Shown one piece after another: positions 8,093 to 17,056 of a stretch of DNA of 64,000 nt. This DNA comes from Sphaerisporangium melleum (GTDB lineage: Bacteria; Actinomycetota; Actinomycetes; Streptosporangiales; Streptosporangiaceae), in contig NZ_BMNT01000005.1 of the NCBI RefSeq assembly GCF_014646695.1, positions 193,654 through 257,653 on the forward strand, written 5' to 3'. Every line of letters starts with the position of its first letter. Position 1 is the stretch's first letter. The position numbers and the translations under genes are program-made. The notes below the pieces were generated by a model. That model saw nothing but the letters and a program-made list of their open reading frames with translations. It searched no databases and had not been told where the DNA came from.

Positions 8093-8398
8093 ACGCCCGG
8101 ACCGGTTGCTTCACGATACTGATGTAACGGACTGATCGCTTATGCGGCCCGGCCTGCACCAGCACGTGAGTCGTGCAGCCGGATGGTCACGCGGGACGGC
8201 ATCGGCCCGCGTGTCACCAAGGCACCCCAACCGCGCGCCCTCCCCGAGAAGACCTGTCGCTGCCCCCGAGTGCGAAATGTCCGGCACGGCCGAGAGCCGC
8301 CCTCCGGATGGAAGGCGGATCTCGGGTGGTTTCGTGCCGGCGTTCTCGTCTGGACGGAACTCCGGCTCGCCGTCGCTACCGACGGTGGGCCGGGTGGG
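8093..8398. other. Gene-free stretch downstream of the importer operon
   Basis: I see no convincing coding frame here. A short hairpin, CCGTCG-CTAC-CGACGG at 8380-8395, lies just past the stop of the minus-strand importer operon and may be a weak terminator. Confidence 0.4.
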
Positions 8399-9319
8399 TC
8401 AGGACAGGCCGTTCTGGGTGAGCCAGTCCTTGGCGACCGCCGGCGGGTCCTCCTTGTCGACGGCGACCCGCTTCATCATGTCCACCAGCATGGTGGTGTC
8501 CAGCTTGGCGGAGATGGCGTTCAGCGTCGTCCGGACGGTGTCGTCGACACCGGCCTTGTTGACCAGCGGGGTGACGTTCTGCGCGCCGAACATGCCCTTC
8601 GGGTCCTGCAGCGGCACCAGGCCGTTGATCAGGATCTTGGGGTCGGTGGTGAACACGTTGCCCGCCTGCACGGCGCCGCTCTTGATGGCGTCCGCAGTGG
8701 TGTCGCCGGTCGACTTCCACTCCTTGAAGGTCAGGCCGTAGACGTCCTTGAACTGAGCCTCACGACGCTTCTTGAACTCCGGCGGACCGCCCACCACGAA
8801 GTCCTTGGCGACCTTGGAAAGGTCCTCGATGGAGGTCAGGCCGTCCTTGGCGGCGGTCTCCTTGGTGACCGACAGCGAGTCCTTGTCCTCGGCCGCCGCC
8901 GAGTCCAGGATCTCCAGCTCGGCGGGCAGCTTGCTCTTGAGCTCGGTGTTCACCTCGTCCTTGGTGGCCGCGGTGCTCTTCTGGTCGAGGAAGCTGAGCA
9001 GGCCACCGTTGTACTCGGGGAGGATCGTCAGCCCGCCGCTCTTGATCTGGTCGAAGAGCACCTCGCGGCTGCCGATGTTGAACTTCTCCTCCACCTGCAC
9101 GCCCTTGGCCTGGAGGGCCTGGGAGTAGATCGAGGCGAGCAGGACGTTCTCCGGGAAGTTGGCCGAGCCGACGACGACCTTCGCGCCGCCGCTCGACGCC
9201 GATCCGGAGGCGCTCGGCGCCGCGTTGGTGGGTTCGCTCAGCGGGTCGCCGCCCCCGCAGGCGCCCAAGGTCAGCACCGCGGTCAGCGCGACCGCCGCGG
9301 TGGCGATGAATCGTCTCAT
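8399..9319 (-). CDS. Osmoprotectant ABC transporter substrate-binding lipoprotein
   Basis: Extracellular binding protein of the OpuAC/OpuCC (glycine betaine, choline, ectoine-class) family, 306 residues. The N-terminus is a lipoprotein signal with lipobox LGAC (Cys about residue 21) and a Ser/Ala-rich linker. The mature domain starts with VVVGSANFPENVLLASIYSQAL, typical of the family, and has ILPEYNG in the ligand cleft region. It is the last gene of a four-gene operon on the minus strand: ATPase, permease, permease, binding protein. Which quaternary amine it binds is not evident. Homologous systems are osmotically induced, but no osmotic control element could be identified here. Confidence 0.92.
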   Translation of the reverse strand: MRRFIATAAVALTAVLTLGACGGGDPLSEPTNAAPSASGSASSGGAKVVVGSANFPENVLLASIYSQALQAKGVQVEEKFNIGSREVLFDQIKSGGLTILPEYNGGLLSFLDQKSTAATKDEVNTELKSKLPAELEILDSAAAEDKDSLSVTKETAAKDGLTSIEDLSKVAKDFVVGGPPEFKKRREAQFKDVYGLTFKEWKSTGDTTADAIKSGAVQAGNVFTTDPKILINGLVPLQDPKGMFGAQNVTPLVNKAGVDDTVRTTLNAISAKLDTTMLVDMMKRVAVDKEDPPAVAKDWLTQNGLS

Positions 9320-9358
9320 CAGTACATATATCCCTTCAAAATCGGGAGGAAAATCAGG

Positions 9359-10030
9359 TTACCGAAGTCGCGTACGCCGGCTCACCCCAGGTGAGACCAG
9401 CACGCGCTGCAGCAACGTGAAACAGAGCTGCACGGCCAGGGCGAGCAGGGCCACGAGGACCGCTCCCCCGATCGTGCTGGGGAAGTCCTTGGTGGCCAGC
9501 CCGTCGATGATGTAGCGGCCGAGCCCGCCGAGCCCGACGTACGCGGCGACGGTGGCCGTCGCCACCACCTGGATCGCCGCGATCCGCAGGCCGAGCAGGA
9601 TCAGTGGCATCGCCACCGGCACCTGCACCCGGAACAGCACCTGCCCGCCGCGCAGGCCCATGCCGTACGCCGCGTCGCGCAGGTCCTCGTCCACGCCGCG
9701 GACGCCCTCGTAGGTGTTGACCAGGATCGGCGGGACGGCGAGCGCGACCAGCGGCACCAGCACCGGCCAGGTCGTTCCGACGCCGACGAGCAGCACGATC
9801 AGCACCACCAGCCCGAGGGTGGGCAGTGCGCGGGCGGCGTTGGCGGCGATCACCACGAGCACGGCACCACGCCCGGTGTGCCCGATGAGCAGGCCGAGCG
9901 GGATCGCGACGAGCATCGACAGCAGCAGCGCCACCGCCGAGAACTCCACGTGCTCCAGAAGCCGGACCGGGATGCCATCGGGCCCCGACCAGTTCGCCGG
10001 GTCGCCGAAGAAGTCGATCAGCCAGTTCAC
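9359..10030 (-). CDS. Osmoprotectant ABC transporter permease (second)
   Basis: A 223-residue BPD-type permease with five to six membrane segments. The EAA-like loop reads DAAYGMGLRGGQVLFRVQVPVAMPLIL, which docks the ATPase. I choose the GTG at 10030. AGGAGG lies five bases upstream, and its GTGA overlaps the stop of the preceding permease, implying translational coupling. A start eight codons earlier lacks these. It pairs with the permease encoded just upstream to form a heterodimeric channel for the QAT-family importer. Confidence 0.92.
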   Translation of the reverse strand: MNWLIDFFGDPANWSGPDGIPVRLLEHVEFSAVALLLSMLVAIPLGLLIGHTGRGAVLVVIAANAARALPTLGLVVLIVLLVGVGTTWPVLVPLVALAVPPILVNTYEGVRGVDEDLRDAAYGMGLRGGQVLFRVQVPVAMPLILLGLRIAAIQVVATATVAAYVGLGGLGRYIIDGLATKDFPSTIGGAVLVALLALAVQLCFTLLQRVLVSPGVSRRTRLR

Positions 10031-10689
10031 GCGGTCCTCCTGGCGCGGGCCCACGGGGTGAGCAGGCGCTGCGCGAGCACGAGCAGCCCGTCGGCGAGCA
10101 CGGCCAGCACCACGACCAGCACGATGCCCACGATGATCGGCGTGGGGAACTGGCGCTGCCAGCCGTCGATGAACAGGTAGCCGAGGCCGCCCCGGCCGAT
10201 CAGCGCGCCGACGCTGACCAGGCTGATGCTGGAGACGGTGGCAACCCGCAGGCCGGCCAGCACCACCGGCACCGCGATGGGCAACTCCACCTGCAGCAGC
10301 CGCCGCATCGGCCCGAAGCCCATGGCGACCGCGGACTGGCGCACGTGGTCGGGGACCGACTCAAGGCCGTCCACCACGGCGGGGATCAGCACGGCCAGGG
10401 AGTAGAAGGTGAGCGGGATGATCACCGTGGTGCGCTCGGCCAGGCCGGTCAGCGGGATCAGCACGATGAACACGGCGAGCGACGGCAGCGAGTAGACCAC
10501 GTTCATCAGGCTCACCGTGGGCTGGTACAGCACCCGCCAGCGCGCGCTCGCCAGACCCAGCGGCAGCGCGACGAGCAGGCCGAGCAGGGCCGGGACGAGC
10601 GCCATCACGACGTGGTCCACGAGCATGCCCTCGATCTGCGGCCAGTTGCGGCCGATCCACGCCCAGCGGATCAGCGGCTCCTCACCCAT
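10027..10689 (-). CDS. Osmoprotectant ABC transporter permease (first)
   Basis: A 220-residue BPD-type permease with about six hydrophobic segments. The cytoplasmic EAA-like loop is RQSAVAMGFGPMRRLLQVELPIAVPVVL. It overlaps the end of the ATPase gene by 8 bp and the start of the next permease by 4 bp, so the three are translated from one mRNA. It is the heterodimer partner of the downstream permease in the osmoprotectant importer. It starts with a short N-terminal segment (MGEEPLIRWAWIGRNW) before the first helix, usual for OpuCB-type subunits. Confidence 0.92.
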   Translation of the reverse strand: MGEEPLIRWAWIGRNWPQIEGMLVDHVVMALVPALLGLLVALPLGLASARWRVLYQPTVSLMNVVYSLPSLAVFIVLIPLTGLAERTTVIIPLTFYSLAVLIPAVVDGLESVPDHVRQSAVAMGFGPMRRLLQVELPIAVPVVLAGLRVATVSSISLVSVGALIGRGGLGYLFIDGWQRQFPTPIIVGIVLVVVLAVLADGLLVLAQRLLTPWARARRTA

Positions 10690-11938
10690 GCGCCGCCGCC
10701 CCGTCCCCGCCCGGGCCGCGGGATGAGGAGGGCCCGTCTGAGCCTCCGGTCGCGGAGGACCTGTCTGAAACGCCGGAACCGGAGTTACCCGCTTCGTCCC
10801 CGACCTCGCGCGGCGTGGAGGAGCCCGACCCGGCCGGTCGGGCGGGCTCAGCGCCGCCCGCCTGCAGGAGCGCCCGGTCCAGGGCCTCCCGGGTCACGAT
10901 GCCCTGGAACCGGCCGGCGCCGTCCACCGCGATCGCGCAACCGGACGGCGCGAGCAGCGCGGCGTCCAGCGCGGCGCGCAGGGAGTCCTTGGCCGGGTCG
11001 AACGCCCCGAACGGCAGCACGCCGTCCGGCGCCGGAGCCGACCCATCACGCGAACCTGTCCGGTTCACGGGCGCGCCGGACGGTGTGGCCGCGTCGTCGG
11101 GGCGCCAGCCGAGCGGCCGGCCGTCGCCGTCGAGCACGACGTTCCAGCCGGGCACGTGCGGCTCGCTCCGTACCGCCACCCCGGACGCCGGGACGAACGA
11201 CAGGCGGCGGATGCCGCGGTCTCTGCCGAGGAAGCCCTCGACGAAGTCGTCCTCGGGGCGGGAGAGCAGGGTGGCGGGGTCGGCGATCTGGGCGAGCCGC
11301 CCGCCCACCCGCAGCACGGCGACGGTGTCGCCCAGCTTGATCGCCTCGTCGATGTCGTGCGTGACGAAGACGATGGTCTTGTGCAGCTCGGCCTGGAGCC
11401 GGAGCAGTTCGTCCTGCAGGCTGGTGCGCACGACCGGGTCCACCGCGCTGAACGGCTCGTCCATCAGCAGCACCGGCGGGTCGGCAGCGAGGGCTCGCGC
11501 CACTCCGACGCGCTGCTGCTGGCCTCCGGAGAGCTGGAACGGGTATCGCCCGGCCAGCTTGGTGTCCAGCCCGACGCGTTCGAGCAGTTCCATCGCGCGG
11601 GCACGCGCCTTCTTCTTGTCCCATCCCAGCAGGTACGGCACGGTGGCGACGTTGTCCACGATCTTGCGGTGCGGGAACAGGCCGGCCTGCTGGATGACGT
11701 AGCCGATGCCGCGGCGCAGGGTCGGCGGGTCGATCTCGCGGACGTCCCGGCCGTCGAGCAGGATGCGCCCGGAGCTGGCCTCGATCATGCGGTTGATCAT
11801 CCGGAGCGATGTCGTCTTGCCGCATCCCGACGGGCCGACGAAGACGGTGACGGCCCCGGTGGGGACCCGCAGGCTGAGATTGTCGACGGCCACCGTCCCG
11901 TCGCCGTAGCGCTTGGTGACACCCTCAAATGTGATCAC
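10682..11938 (-). CDS. Osmoprotectant ABC transporter ATP-binding protein
   Basis: The 418-residue energising subunit of the quaternary-amine importer. Visible are Walker A GPSGCGKTT, the Q-loop in IGYVIQQAGLFPH, signature LSGGQQQR, Walker B VLLMDEPFSAVDP and the switch His in THD. This is the OpuCA/ProV pattern. Residues about 245-365 are a degenerate CBS-like regulatory region, and the last 50 residues are a Ser/Gly-rich tail of unclear role. The GTG at 11938 has GAGG six bases upstream and starts the family-typical MITFEGVTKRYGDG. It is the first gene of the operon. An inverted repeat at 12064-12086 upstream may carry its control. Confidence 0.93.
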   Translation of the reverse strand: MITFEGVTKRYGDGTVAVDNLSLRVPTGAVTVFVGPSGCGKTTSLRMINRMIEASSGRILLDGRDVREIDPPTLRRGIGYVIQQAGLFPHRKIVDNVATVPYLLGWDKKKARARAMELLERVGLDTKLAGRYPFQLSGGQQQRVGVARALAADPPVLLMDEPFSAVDPVVRTSLQDELLRLQAELHKTIVFVTHDIDEAIKLGDTVAVLRVGGRLAQIADPATLLSRPEDDFVEGFLGRDRGIRRLSFVPASGVAVRSEPHVPGWNVVLDGDGRPLGWRPDDAATPSGAPVNRTGSRDGSAPAPDGVLPFGAFDPAKDSLRAALDAALLAPSGCAIAVDGAGRFQGIVTREALDRALLQAGGAEPARPAGSGSSTPREVGDEAGNSGSGVSDRSSATGGSDGPSSSRGPGGDGAAAHG

Positions 11939-12310
11939 GCACGACCTCGTGCTTGTCGGCCGGACCCCCGGGCCCGGAATCGTCGAGTCGGCTGCGCGCG
12001 GCCACCGCCCCCTCGGCAGCCCCCCACGGTAGGTGACGGCCCCGCCGCGGGTCCAGTCGCGCTTTCCCCACTCAGAGTATGGGGAATCGCCACGGAACAC
12101 GCCGAACCTCTGCCTTCCAGACATAGCGGAAAACAGGGAACGCCCAGCGTGCGCGGGCTTCTGCTTGGTACTTTCGCGATATCTATCAAAGTGGCATCGG
12201 TTGGTGCGGCCCCTGGAGGGCCTTGACATGATTGGCTCCCGAGCTCCCTCTATCCTCCTCAGTCACACGCAACCCCCCGAACCCGCACGAGAATTCCAGA
12301 GGATCCGGCC
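11939..12310. promoter_or_regulatory. Divergent intergenic region: importer operon / sigma-like gene
   Basis: 372 bp without a credible gene. Positions 12064-12086 hold TTCCCCA and TGGGGAA arms around a 9-bp centre that is itself nearly symmetric (CTCAGAG), a candidate operator for the importer operon. A TTGACA at 12223-12228 could be a -35 element for the sigma-like gene, but the nearest -10-like bases are farther away than normal. Confidence 0.4.
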
Positions 12311-14716
12311 GTGACCCCTTCGCTCATCGATCGCCGCCCTCGGGCCGAGCTGGTCGCCGAGCTCTACGACTGTCACGCCGCCAGGCTGTTCGCGTACTGC
12401 CACGACCAGCTCGGTGACACCACATCGGCGGGCAATGCCCTGGCCGCCGTGTTCGCGGGCGTCCCGGCCATCGAGCCCCCGCGTGCCGCCCTGTACGCCC
12501 TCGCCCGCCGCGAGATCTACCGACGCGACGTCGCCTATGCCCTCCCCAGGGTCGACCCGGCCGCCGATCCGGCGGCAGCGCTGGTCGAACGGGTGATGCG
12601 CGAGGTACGCCCGCACCAGCGCGAGGTCCTCCTGCTCTCCGCGGTCTGCGGGCTGGACACGGTGGAACTGGCCTGGGTCCTGGACGTCGCGGCCGACACC
12701 GCCGAACAGCTCATGATCAGCGCCCGGCACCGGTTCGGCCGGTCGCTCGCCGCCACCGTGACCTCCGCCCGGACGCCCGCGCTCAGCCCGCGGCTGGCCA
12801 CGGAGTACGACGTACTCGTCGTGGCGCCGGCCGAGGACGCCCTGGCCCGGCTGCCCTGGCACACGCCCCCGGCAGCCCTGCGCACCCGCATCCTGGCCGC
12901 GATCCCCGATGAGGAGGCGGACGCGGCGGCCGACCCGGCCGCGACCGCGCAGCAGAAACGGTGGCCCACCACGCCGCGCTGGCCGCTGCCCCTCGCCGAG
13001 CCGAACCCGGTCACCAACACCGTCGTCGTCCCGGCCGATGAGCTCACTCCGCCGCCCGCCGGTCGCAGGTCCGGGCACGAGGCCACCACCGAGCCGATGC
13101 CCAGGCTCCGCGGCGCCTCGCATCGCGCGCCCTCGGGCTCCCGCCAGGTGCCGCCCACCACGGCGTCCAGCCGGCAAGCTCCCCCGCGGCCCGCTCAGGA
13201 CGGCCTTCCGCGAACCCCTCAGGACACCTCGCCGCAGGCCCGCGCGGAAGGCCCCGCGCGATCCCAGAACGATCTCACGCACGCGCGTGCGGAAGGTCGC
13301 GAGGAAACCCGCGAGGAAGGTCGTGAGCGGTCCCATCAGGAGGGTCGCGCGGGGCAGAGGTCCCAGGAGCCGCGGCAGGGGGGTCCGGCGGCCGGCGCCG
13401 AGAAGGGGTCACCGTTCAGCAGAGCCCTGGCGACCGGGCAGTGGCCCACCCTGCAACGCACCTTCCGCTCCGCCCCCGCGACCTCCGATCCGACGGCGCC
13501 TCCCCCGGCTATCCATGTCGAGTCCACCGATCGGGTGACGCCCCCGGCCTCCGCGTCCATCGGCCCGGCGGCGCCTTCGGTCCCGGTGTCCGCAGACCGG
13601 GGGACATCCCCGGTTGCCGCACCCGTTCACCTGCCGGAGCCGGCCTCCGCCGCACCTCCGGCCCGCCACGCGGGGCCCGCCTCCAACGCGCTCCCGGCCC
13701 AGACGGCGTCCCACCACCCGACGCACGCCGCCGGGAACCACCGCCGCGCGCCCCTGGTCACGGAACGAACCTCGGCGCCCGGCGAGACGCCGGCTCCGGC
13801 CGATCCCACGGCCGTGCCGGACGGCCAGGTCACGGCTCCGGCGATGACGTCCATGCCCGCGACGCCGCCTGCGGACGGCGGGGGTCTCGCCACCAGGCTG
13901 CGTGCCGTCATCCGGGCACTGCTCCGCCGTACGACCGCTCCGACCGCGACGGCGGCCCCGACCAGTGCACCGGCCGCACCCGTCCAGGGCGATCCGCCGG
14001 CCACAGCGGCTCCGGTCACTGCCCCGGCCACACCGGCTGAGGGCACCTCACCGGCCACGTTCACCTCCGCCACCGTGTCGGCGTCACCGGCGAGCCCGCC
14101 GCCCAACTGGGGCTCGACGGCCGGGACTTCGGACAACGAGGCCGGCGACGGGCCCGCCACGGTCGAGATCCCGGTGATCTCCGCGACCACACCGGCACCC
14201 GAGACGACCTCGCCGGCACCCGGTACGGCGTCCGCGCTCATGTCCGAACCCACCGCCACATTCGCGGCGAGCGCCACGTCCGACACCGGCACGCCTCCCG
14301 GCACGGCGAGCACCCCCGAGCCCGGCGGCACTCGCACGTCCGAGCCCGGCAGTGCCCGTACGGCCGAAACCACCGCGCCCGCCGAGGCCGCCGCCCTGAC
14401 CGAGGCCACCGGCCGGGTCGAGGCCACGGGTTCGGTAGAAGCCCTTCTCTCCGTCGCGGTGGACGGCACCACCCCGGGGGAAACCTCCGCTCCCAACGCC
14501 ACGGCGACGGCCGAACGGTCCGAGACCGCCGCCACCCCGGACAAGGAGTCCGATGCGGCCAAGCCCGCGAGGCGGCCACGGCGGCACGACCGGATAAAGC
14601 CCATCAAGATCGGCGAGCATCACTTCGACTGGCTCTGGGAACTGGGCGGCCTGCTCCTGTGCATCGCCATCGCGATGCTCGTCTTCTTCACCATCCCCAC
14701 GATCGTCACCCCCTGA
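12311..14716 (+). CDS. Sigma-factor-like protein with long disordered region and C-terminal membrane helix
   Basis: An 801-residue protein in three parts. Residues 1-150 resemble an ECF sigma factor: a region-2-like LVAELYDCHAARLFAYCHDQL, then a region-4-like PHQREVLLLSAVCGLDTVEL with a following helix. Residues about 200-755 are Pro/Ala/Thr-rich and lack predicted structure. At the C-terminus a basic stretch (RRPRRHDRIKPIKIGEHH) precedes one strongly hydrophobic helix (LLLCIAIAMLVFFTIP) that ends the protein. The layout suggests a membrane-tethered regulator with its N-domain in the cytoplasm. Region 2 lacks a clear copy of the usual DNA-melting motif, so it may bind RNA polymerase or another partner without initiating transcription. 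The GTG at 12311 has AGAGGA upstream. No anti-sigma gene is adjacent. Confidence 0.7.
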   Translation: MTPSLIDRRPRAELVAELYDCHAARLFAYCHDQLGDTTSAGNALAAVFAGVPAIEPPRAALYALARREIYRRDVAYALPRVDPAADPAAALVERVMREVRPHQREVLLLSAVCGLDTVELAWVLDVAADTAEQLMISARHRFGRSLAATVTSARTPALSPRLATEYDVLVVAPAEDALARLPWHTPPAALRTRILAAIPDEEADAAADPAATAQQKRWPTTPRWPLPLAEPNPVTNTVVVPADELTPPPAGRRSGHEATTEPMPRLRGASHRAPSGSRQVPPTTASSRQAPPRPAQDGLPRTPQDTSPQARAEGPARSQNDLTHARAEGREETREEGRERSHQEGRAGQRSQEPRQGGPAAGAEKGSPFSRALATGQWPTLQRTFRSAPATSDPTAPPPAIHVESTDRVTPPASASIGPAAPSVPVSADRGTSPVAAPVHLPEPASAAPPARHAGPASNALPAQTASHHPTHAAGNHRRAPLVTERTSAPGETPAPADPTAVPDGQVTAPAMTSMPATPPADGGGLATRLRAVIRALLRRTTAPTATAAPTSAPAAPVQGDPPATAAPVTAPATPAEGTSPATFTSATVSASPASPPPNWGSTAGTSDNEAGDGPATVEIPVISATTPAPETTSPAPGTASALMSEPTATFAASATSDTGTPPGTASTPEPGGTRTSEPGSARTAETTAPAEAAALTEATGRVEATGSVEALLSVAVDGTTPGETSAPNATATAERSETAATPDKESDAAKPARRPRRHDRIKPIKIGEHHFDWLWELGGLLLCIAIAMLVFFTIPTIVTP

Positions 14717-14794
14717 TCGGCGGGCCACCGCAGCACGCCGCTCCACCCCGGCGGCGCCCCTGGGCTCCAATCAATCTTGTGAAAAGATCGCAAG

Positions 14795-15196
14795 ATGCTG
14801 CGACTCACCGATTTCATCATCGACTGCCCGGACACGATGGAGCTGGCGGCCTTCTATTCCAAGGTGACGGGCCGCCCGATCAAGGAAGGCAGCGACGCGC
14901 ACTGGGCCGGCATCAAGTTCGGCGAGATCGAGCTGGCCTTCATCCAGGTGGACGACTATCGCGCTCCGCAGTGGCCCGACAGCGAGCACCCCAAGCAGTT
15001 CCACCTCGACTTCGAAGTGGACGAGATCGAGTCCGAGGAGCGCCGTATCCTCGCCCTCGGCGCGACACTGCAGCAGGACTTCATCGGTCCAGAAGGCTAC
15101 GGCTGGCGGGTCTACACCGACCCGATCGGCCACCCCTTCTGCCTGTGCCGCAACAAGGGCGTCACCTGGACCGACGAGGGCCCGGTCTGGCCCTGA
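14795..15196 (+). CDS. VOC-family (glyoxalase-like) protein
   Basis: A 133-residue protein with two beta-alpha-beta-beta-beta modules of the vicinal oxygen chelate fold, of the Glyoxalase_2-like type common in actinobacteria. The N-module begins RLTDFIIDCPDTMELAAFYSKVTG. Candidate metal ligands are FHLDFEVDE and a late DPIGHPFCLC. The substrate is unknown; relatives act on antibiotics, methylglyoxal adducts or aromatic diols. No Shine-Dalgarno is obvious before the ATG. It stands alone on the plus strand and converges on the HxlR gene across about 220 bp with no clear feature. Confidence 0.83.
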   Translation: MLRLTDFIIDCPDTMELAAFYSKVTGRPIKEGSDAHWAGIKFGEIELAFIQVDDYRAPQWPDSEHPKQFHLDFEVDEIESEERRILALGATLQQDFIGPEGYGWRVYTDPIGHPFCLCRNKGVTWTDEGPVWP

Positions 15197-15414
15197 CCCG
15201 AATCCACCGGCGCGCACCGACCCACAACCCTGCGCCCTTCGGCGGGGTTCGCCGGTGCCCCGCCGCAGCACGGCGCCGGATCCGCCGCACCACACCCCAC
15301 CGACCCGGCGCCGACCGAACCACCCCCGTGCCACAGCGAGAACCCACCCAGACCGCGGTTGGTCAATGAGCGGGACGCCGGGTGCGGGCGGGTGCGTCCT
15401 GGGAGAGGCCTTGG

Positions 15415-15867
15415 TCAGGGGGAGGCGCCTGGGCCGGGGAGGAGGTCGACGTCGCCGCCGTGCATCGGCTCGCCGCAGTGGGCACAGCGCAGGTCGACGT
15501 TGCTGATCTCCCCGCAGGCGTGATGGCGGTAGAGCACGGGCGGCCCGGCTTCGCCCGCGAGCCACCGGTCCCCCCAGCCGGCCATGACCATGAGCAGGTC
15601 GACCAGCTCGGCACCCTTGGTCGTCAGGTGGTACTCGTAACGCGGCCGGTTGTCGTAGGGGTGGCGCGCCAGGACGCCCTGGTCGACGAGGTGGTTGAGC
15701 CGCTCGGTCAGCACCTTGCGCGAGATCCCTAGGTCGGCCTGGAGCTGGTCGAACCGTCTCATGCCCACCCACACATCGCGCAGGATCAGCGGCGACCAGG
15801 GCTCTCCGATCACATCGAGAGTACGCGCGATGGAACAGGCCATCTGTCCGAACTGTGTGCGCTGCAT
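15415..15867 (-). CDS. HxlR-family transcriptional regulator
   Basis: A 150-residue winged-helix repressor. The N-terminus CSIARTLDVIGEPWSPLILRD is the HxlR hallmark, followed by the recognition part GISRKVLTERLNHLVDQGVL and the wing YEYHLTTKG. Beyond the DNA-binding domain sits a cysteine cluster, HHACGEISNVDLRCAHCGEPM, where C-x(9)-C-x(2)-C plus His could bind zinc or sense thiol-reactive compounds such as quinones. It is divergent from a RibD-C reductase gene. Palindromic GTTCC/GGAAC sites lie between, making that reductase the likely target. Confidence 0.9.
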   Translation of the reverse strand: MQRTQFGQMACSIARTLDVIGEPWSPLILRDVWVGMRRFDQLQADLGISRKVLTERLNHLVDQGVLARHPYDNRPRYEYHLTTKGAELVDLLMVMAGWGDRWLAGEAGPPVLYRHHACGEISNVDLRCAHCGEPMHGGDVDLLPGPGASP

Positions 15868-15888
15868 GGCCTCAGTCTACCAATCGGG

Positions 15889-15939
15889 GTTCCCTAAAGG
15901 AACTTCGACTGTTATGGTCATGGAGTCTCTTCAAGGAAC
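15889..15939. promoter_or_regulatory. Two HxlR-type operator sites
   Basis: GTTCC-CTAAA-GGAAC at 15889-15903 is a perfect 15-bp palindrome next to the HxlR start. A degenerate copy, GTCTCTTCAAGGAAC, lies at 15925-15939, 36 bp downstream centre to centre and just before the RibD-C gene's ribosome-binding site. This is consistent with control of both divergent genes. Confidence 0.6.
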
Positions 15940-15957
15940 CCAAAAGGAGTCGCCAGG

Positions 15958-16551
15958 ATGAGCAAGGTCATCAGCGCCCACGCGGTATCGGTCGACGGAT
16001 ACATCACCGGGCGCGGCCCGCGGGCCGGGCGTGGGCTCGGCGACGCGACGATGCTGTTCGACTGGTACTTCGACGGTGACACACCCAGCCGGGTGTCCGG
16101 CGGGTTCAAGCTGAGCGAACCGAGCGCCCGGATCTTCGACACGCTCGCCGGGCGTGTCGGTGCGGTCGTGGCCGGCCGCAACACCTACGAGGACTCCGAT
16201 CGTTTCGGAGGCGGCAGCCCGCACCCGGCGGCCCGGCTGTTCGTCCTCAGTCATCGCGCGGTGCCCGAGATCGGCGAGACGCAGACCCTGGTCACCACCG
16301 GCATAAAGGACGCGATCGCGGCGGCCCGCGCGGCCGCCGGGGGCAAGGACGTCGCGCTCATGGGCGGCGGCGTGCTCACCTCAGCGCTGGCCGCGGGCCT
16401 GGTCGACGAGGTGGTCCTGCACCAGGTGCCCGTTCTGCTGGGCGCCGGTCGCGGGTTCTTCCAGGAACTGCCGGAGCACGTACGTCTCCGTCTGCTGGAG
16501 GTCGTCCCGGCCCCCGGCGTGACCCACCTCCACTACGAAGTGGCCCGCTGA
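15958..16551 (+). CDS. RibD C-terminal / dihydrofolate reductase-like protein
   Basis: A 197-residue NADPH-binding reductase of the RibD-C superfamily. It begins MSKVISAHAVSVDGYITG, and residues 66-75 (GAVVAGRNTY) and 126-140 (DVALMGGGVLTSALA) form the dinucleotide site. Members outside riboflavin synthesis reduce varied small molecules, and the substrate here is unknown. AGGAG precedes the ATG. It is divergent from an HxlR regulator, sharing its palindromic operators. The next gene on the same strand, a flavin/F420 split-barrel protein, starts about 60 bp after its stop and may be co-transcribed. Confidence 0.87.
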   Translation: MSKVISAHAVSVDGYITGRGPRAGRGLGDATMLFDWYFDGDTPSRVSGGFKLSEPSARIFDTLAGRVGAVVAGRNTYEDSDRFGGGSPHPAARLFVLSHRAVPEIGETQTLVTTGIKDAIAAARAAAGGKDVALMGGGVLTSALAAGLVDEVVLHQVPVLLGAGRGFFQELPEHVRLRLLEVVPAPGVTHLHYEVAR

Positions 16552-16612
16552 TCCTCGTCCCGCGGCGCGCCGAAAGCCCCGCCGAGAACACCCGTCCAGA
16601 AGGAGCAGAACC

Positions 16613-16996
16613 ATGCTGAACCCCGACGTGCGCCGCGTACTCGACGGCACTTCGATCGCGCACCTCGCCACCGTCCTCCCGGACGGATCGCCGCACACCA
16701 CTCCCATCTACGCCGGCACCGAGGGCGACCGGATCGTCTTCTTCACCGGCCCGGCCACCCGCAAAGCGCGCAACCTGCGCCGCGACCCCCGGCTGGCGCT
16801 GTCCATCGCGCCGGTGGACAACCCGTTCGAGCCCGTCGTCGTCCAGGGCAGGGCCGTCGAATGGCTCGAGGGCGACGCGGCGTGGGAGATCATCGACCGG
16901 CTGGCCGTGCGGTACACCGGTTCGCCCTATCCCCGCGGACAAGAGCGCGTCGTGGTCGTGGTCGAGCCCGAGCGCCAGAGCGTCGGCATCGGCTGA
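16613..16996 (+). CDS. PPOX-class F420/FMN-dependent split-barrel protein
   Basis: A 127-residue member of the pyridoxamine-phosphate-oxidase-like split-barrel superfamily, in the actinobacterial F420-dependent group. Landmarks are SIAHLATVLPDGSPHTTPI, the cofactor-phosphate segment RKARNLRRDPRLALS and a closing RVVVVVEPE. AAGGAG lies just upstream of the ATG. Such enzymes reduce or oxidise diverse enones and biliverdin-like compounds with F420 or FMN. It follows the RibD-C gene closely and probably shares its HxlR-controlled transcript. Confidence 0.87.
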   Translation: MLNPDVRRVLDGTSIAHLATVLPDGSPHTTPIYAGTEGDRIVFFTGPATRKARNLRRDPRLALSIAPVDNPFEPVVVQGRAVEWLEGDAAWEIIDRLAVRYTGSPYPRGQERVVVVVEPERQSVGIG

Positions 16997-17056
16997 GCGG
17001 CGCCGGGCCCGCGCACCGAGAGCCCGTCCAGCGAGTAGTCGCCGGGACAGGAGCCC

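Noticed and set aside
13627-14607. 326-residue minus-strand frame opposite the disordered part of the sigma-like protein
   Set aside because: It is Ala/Val/Gly-rich antisense of a Pro/Ala/Thr-rich coding region, with no motif or start signal.
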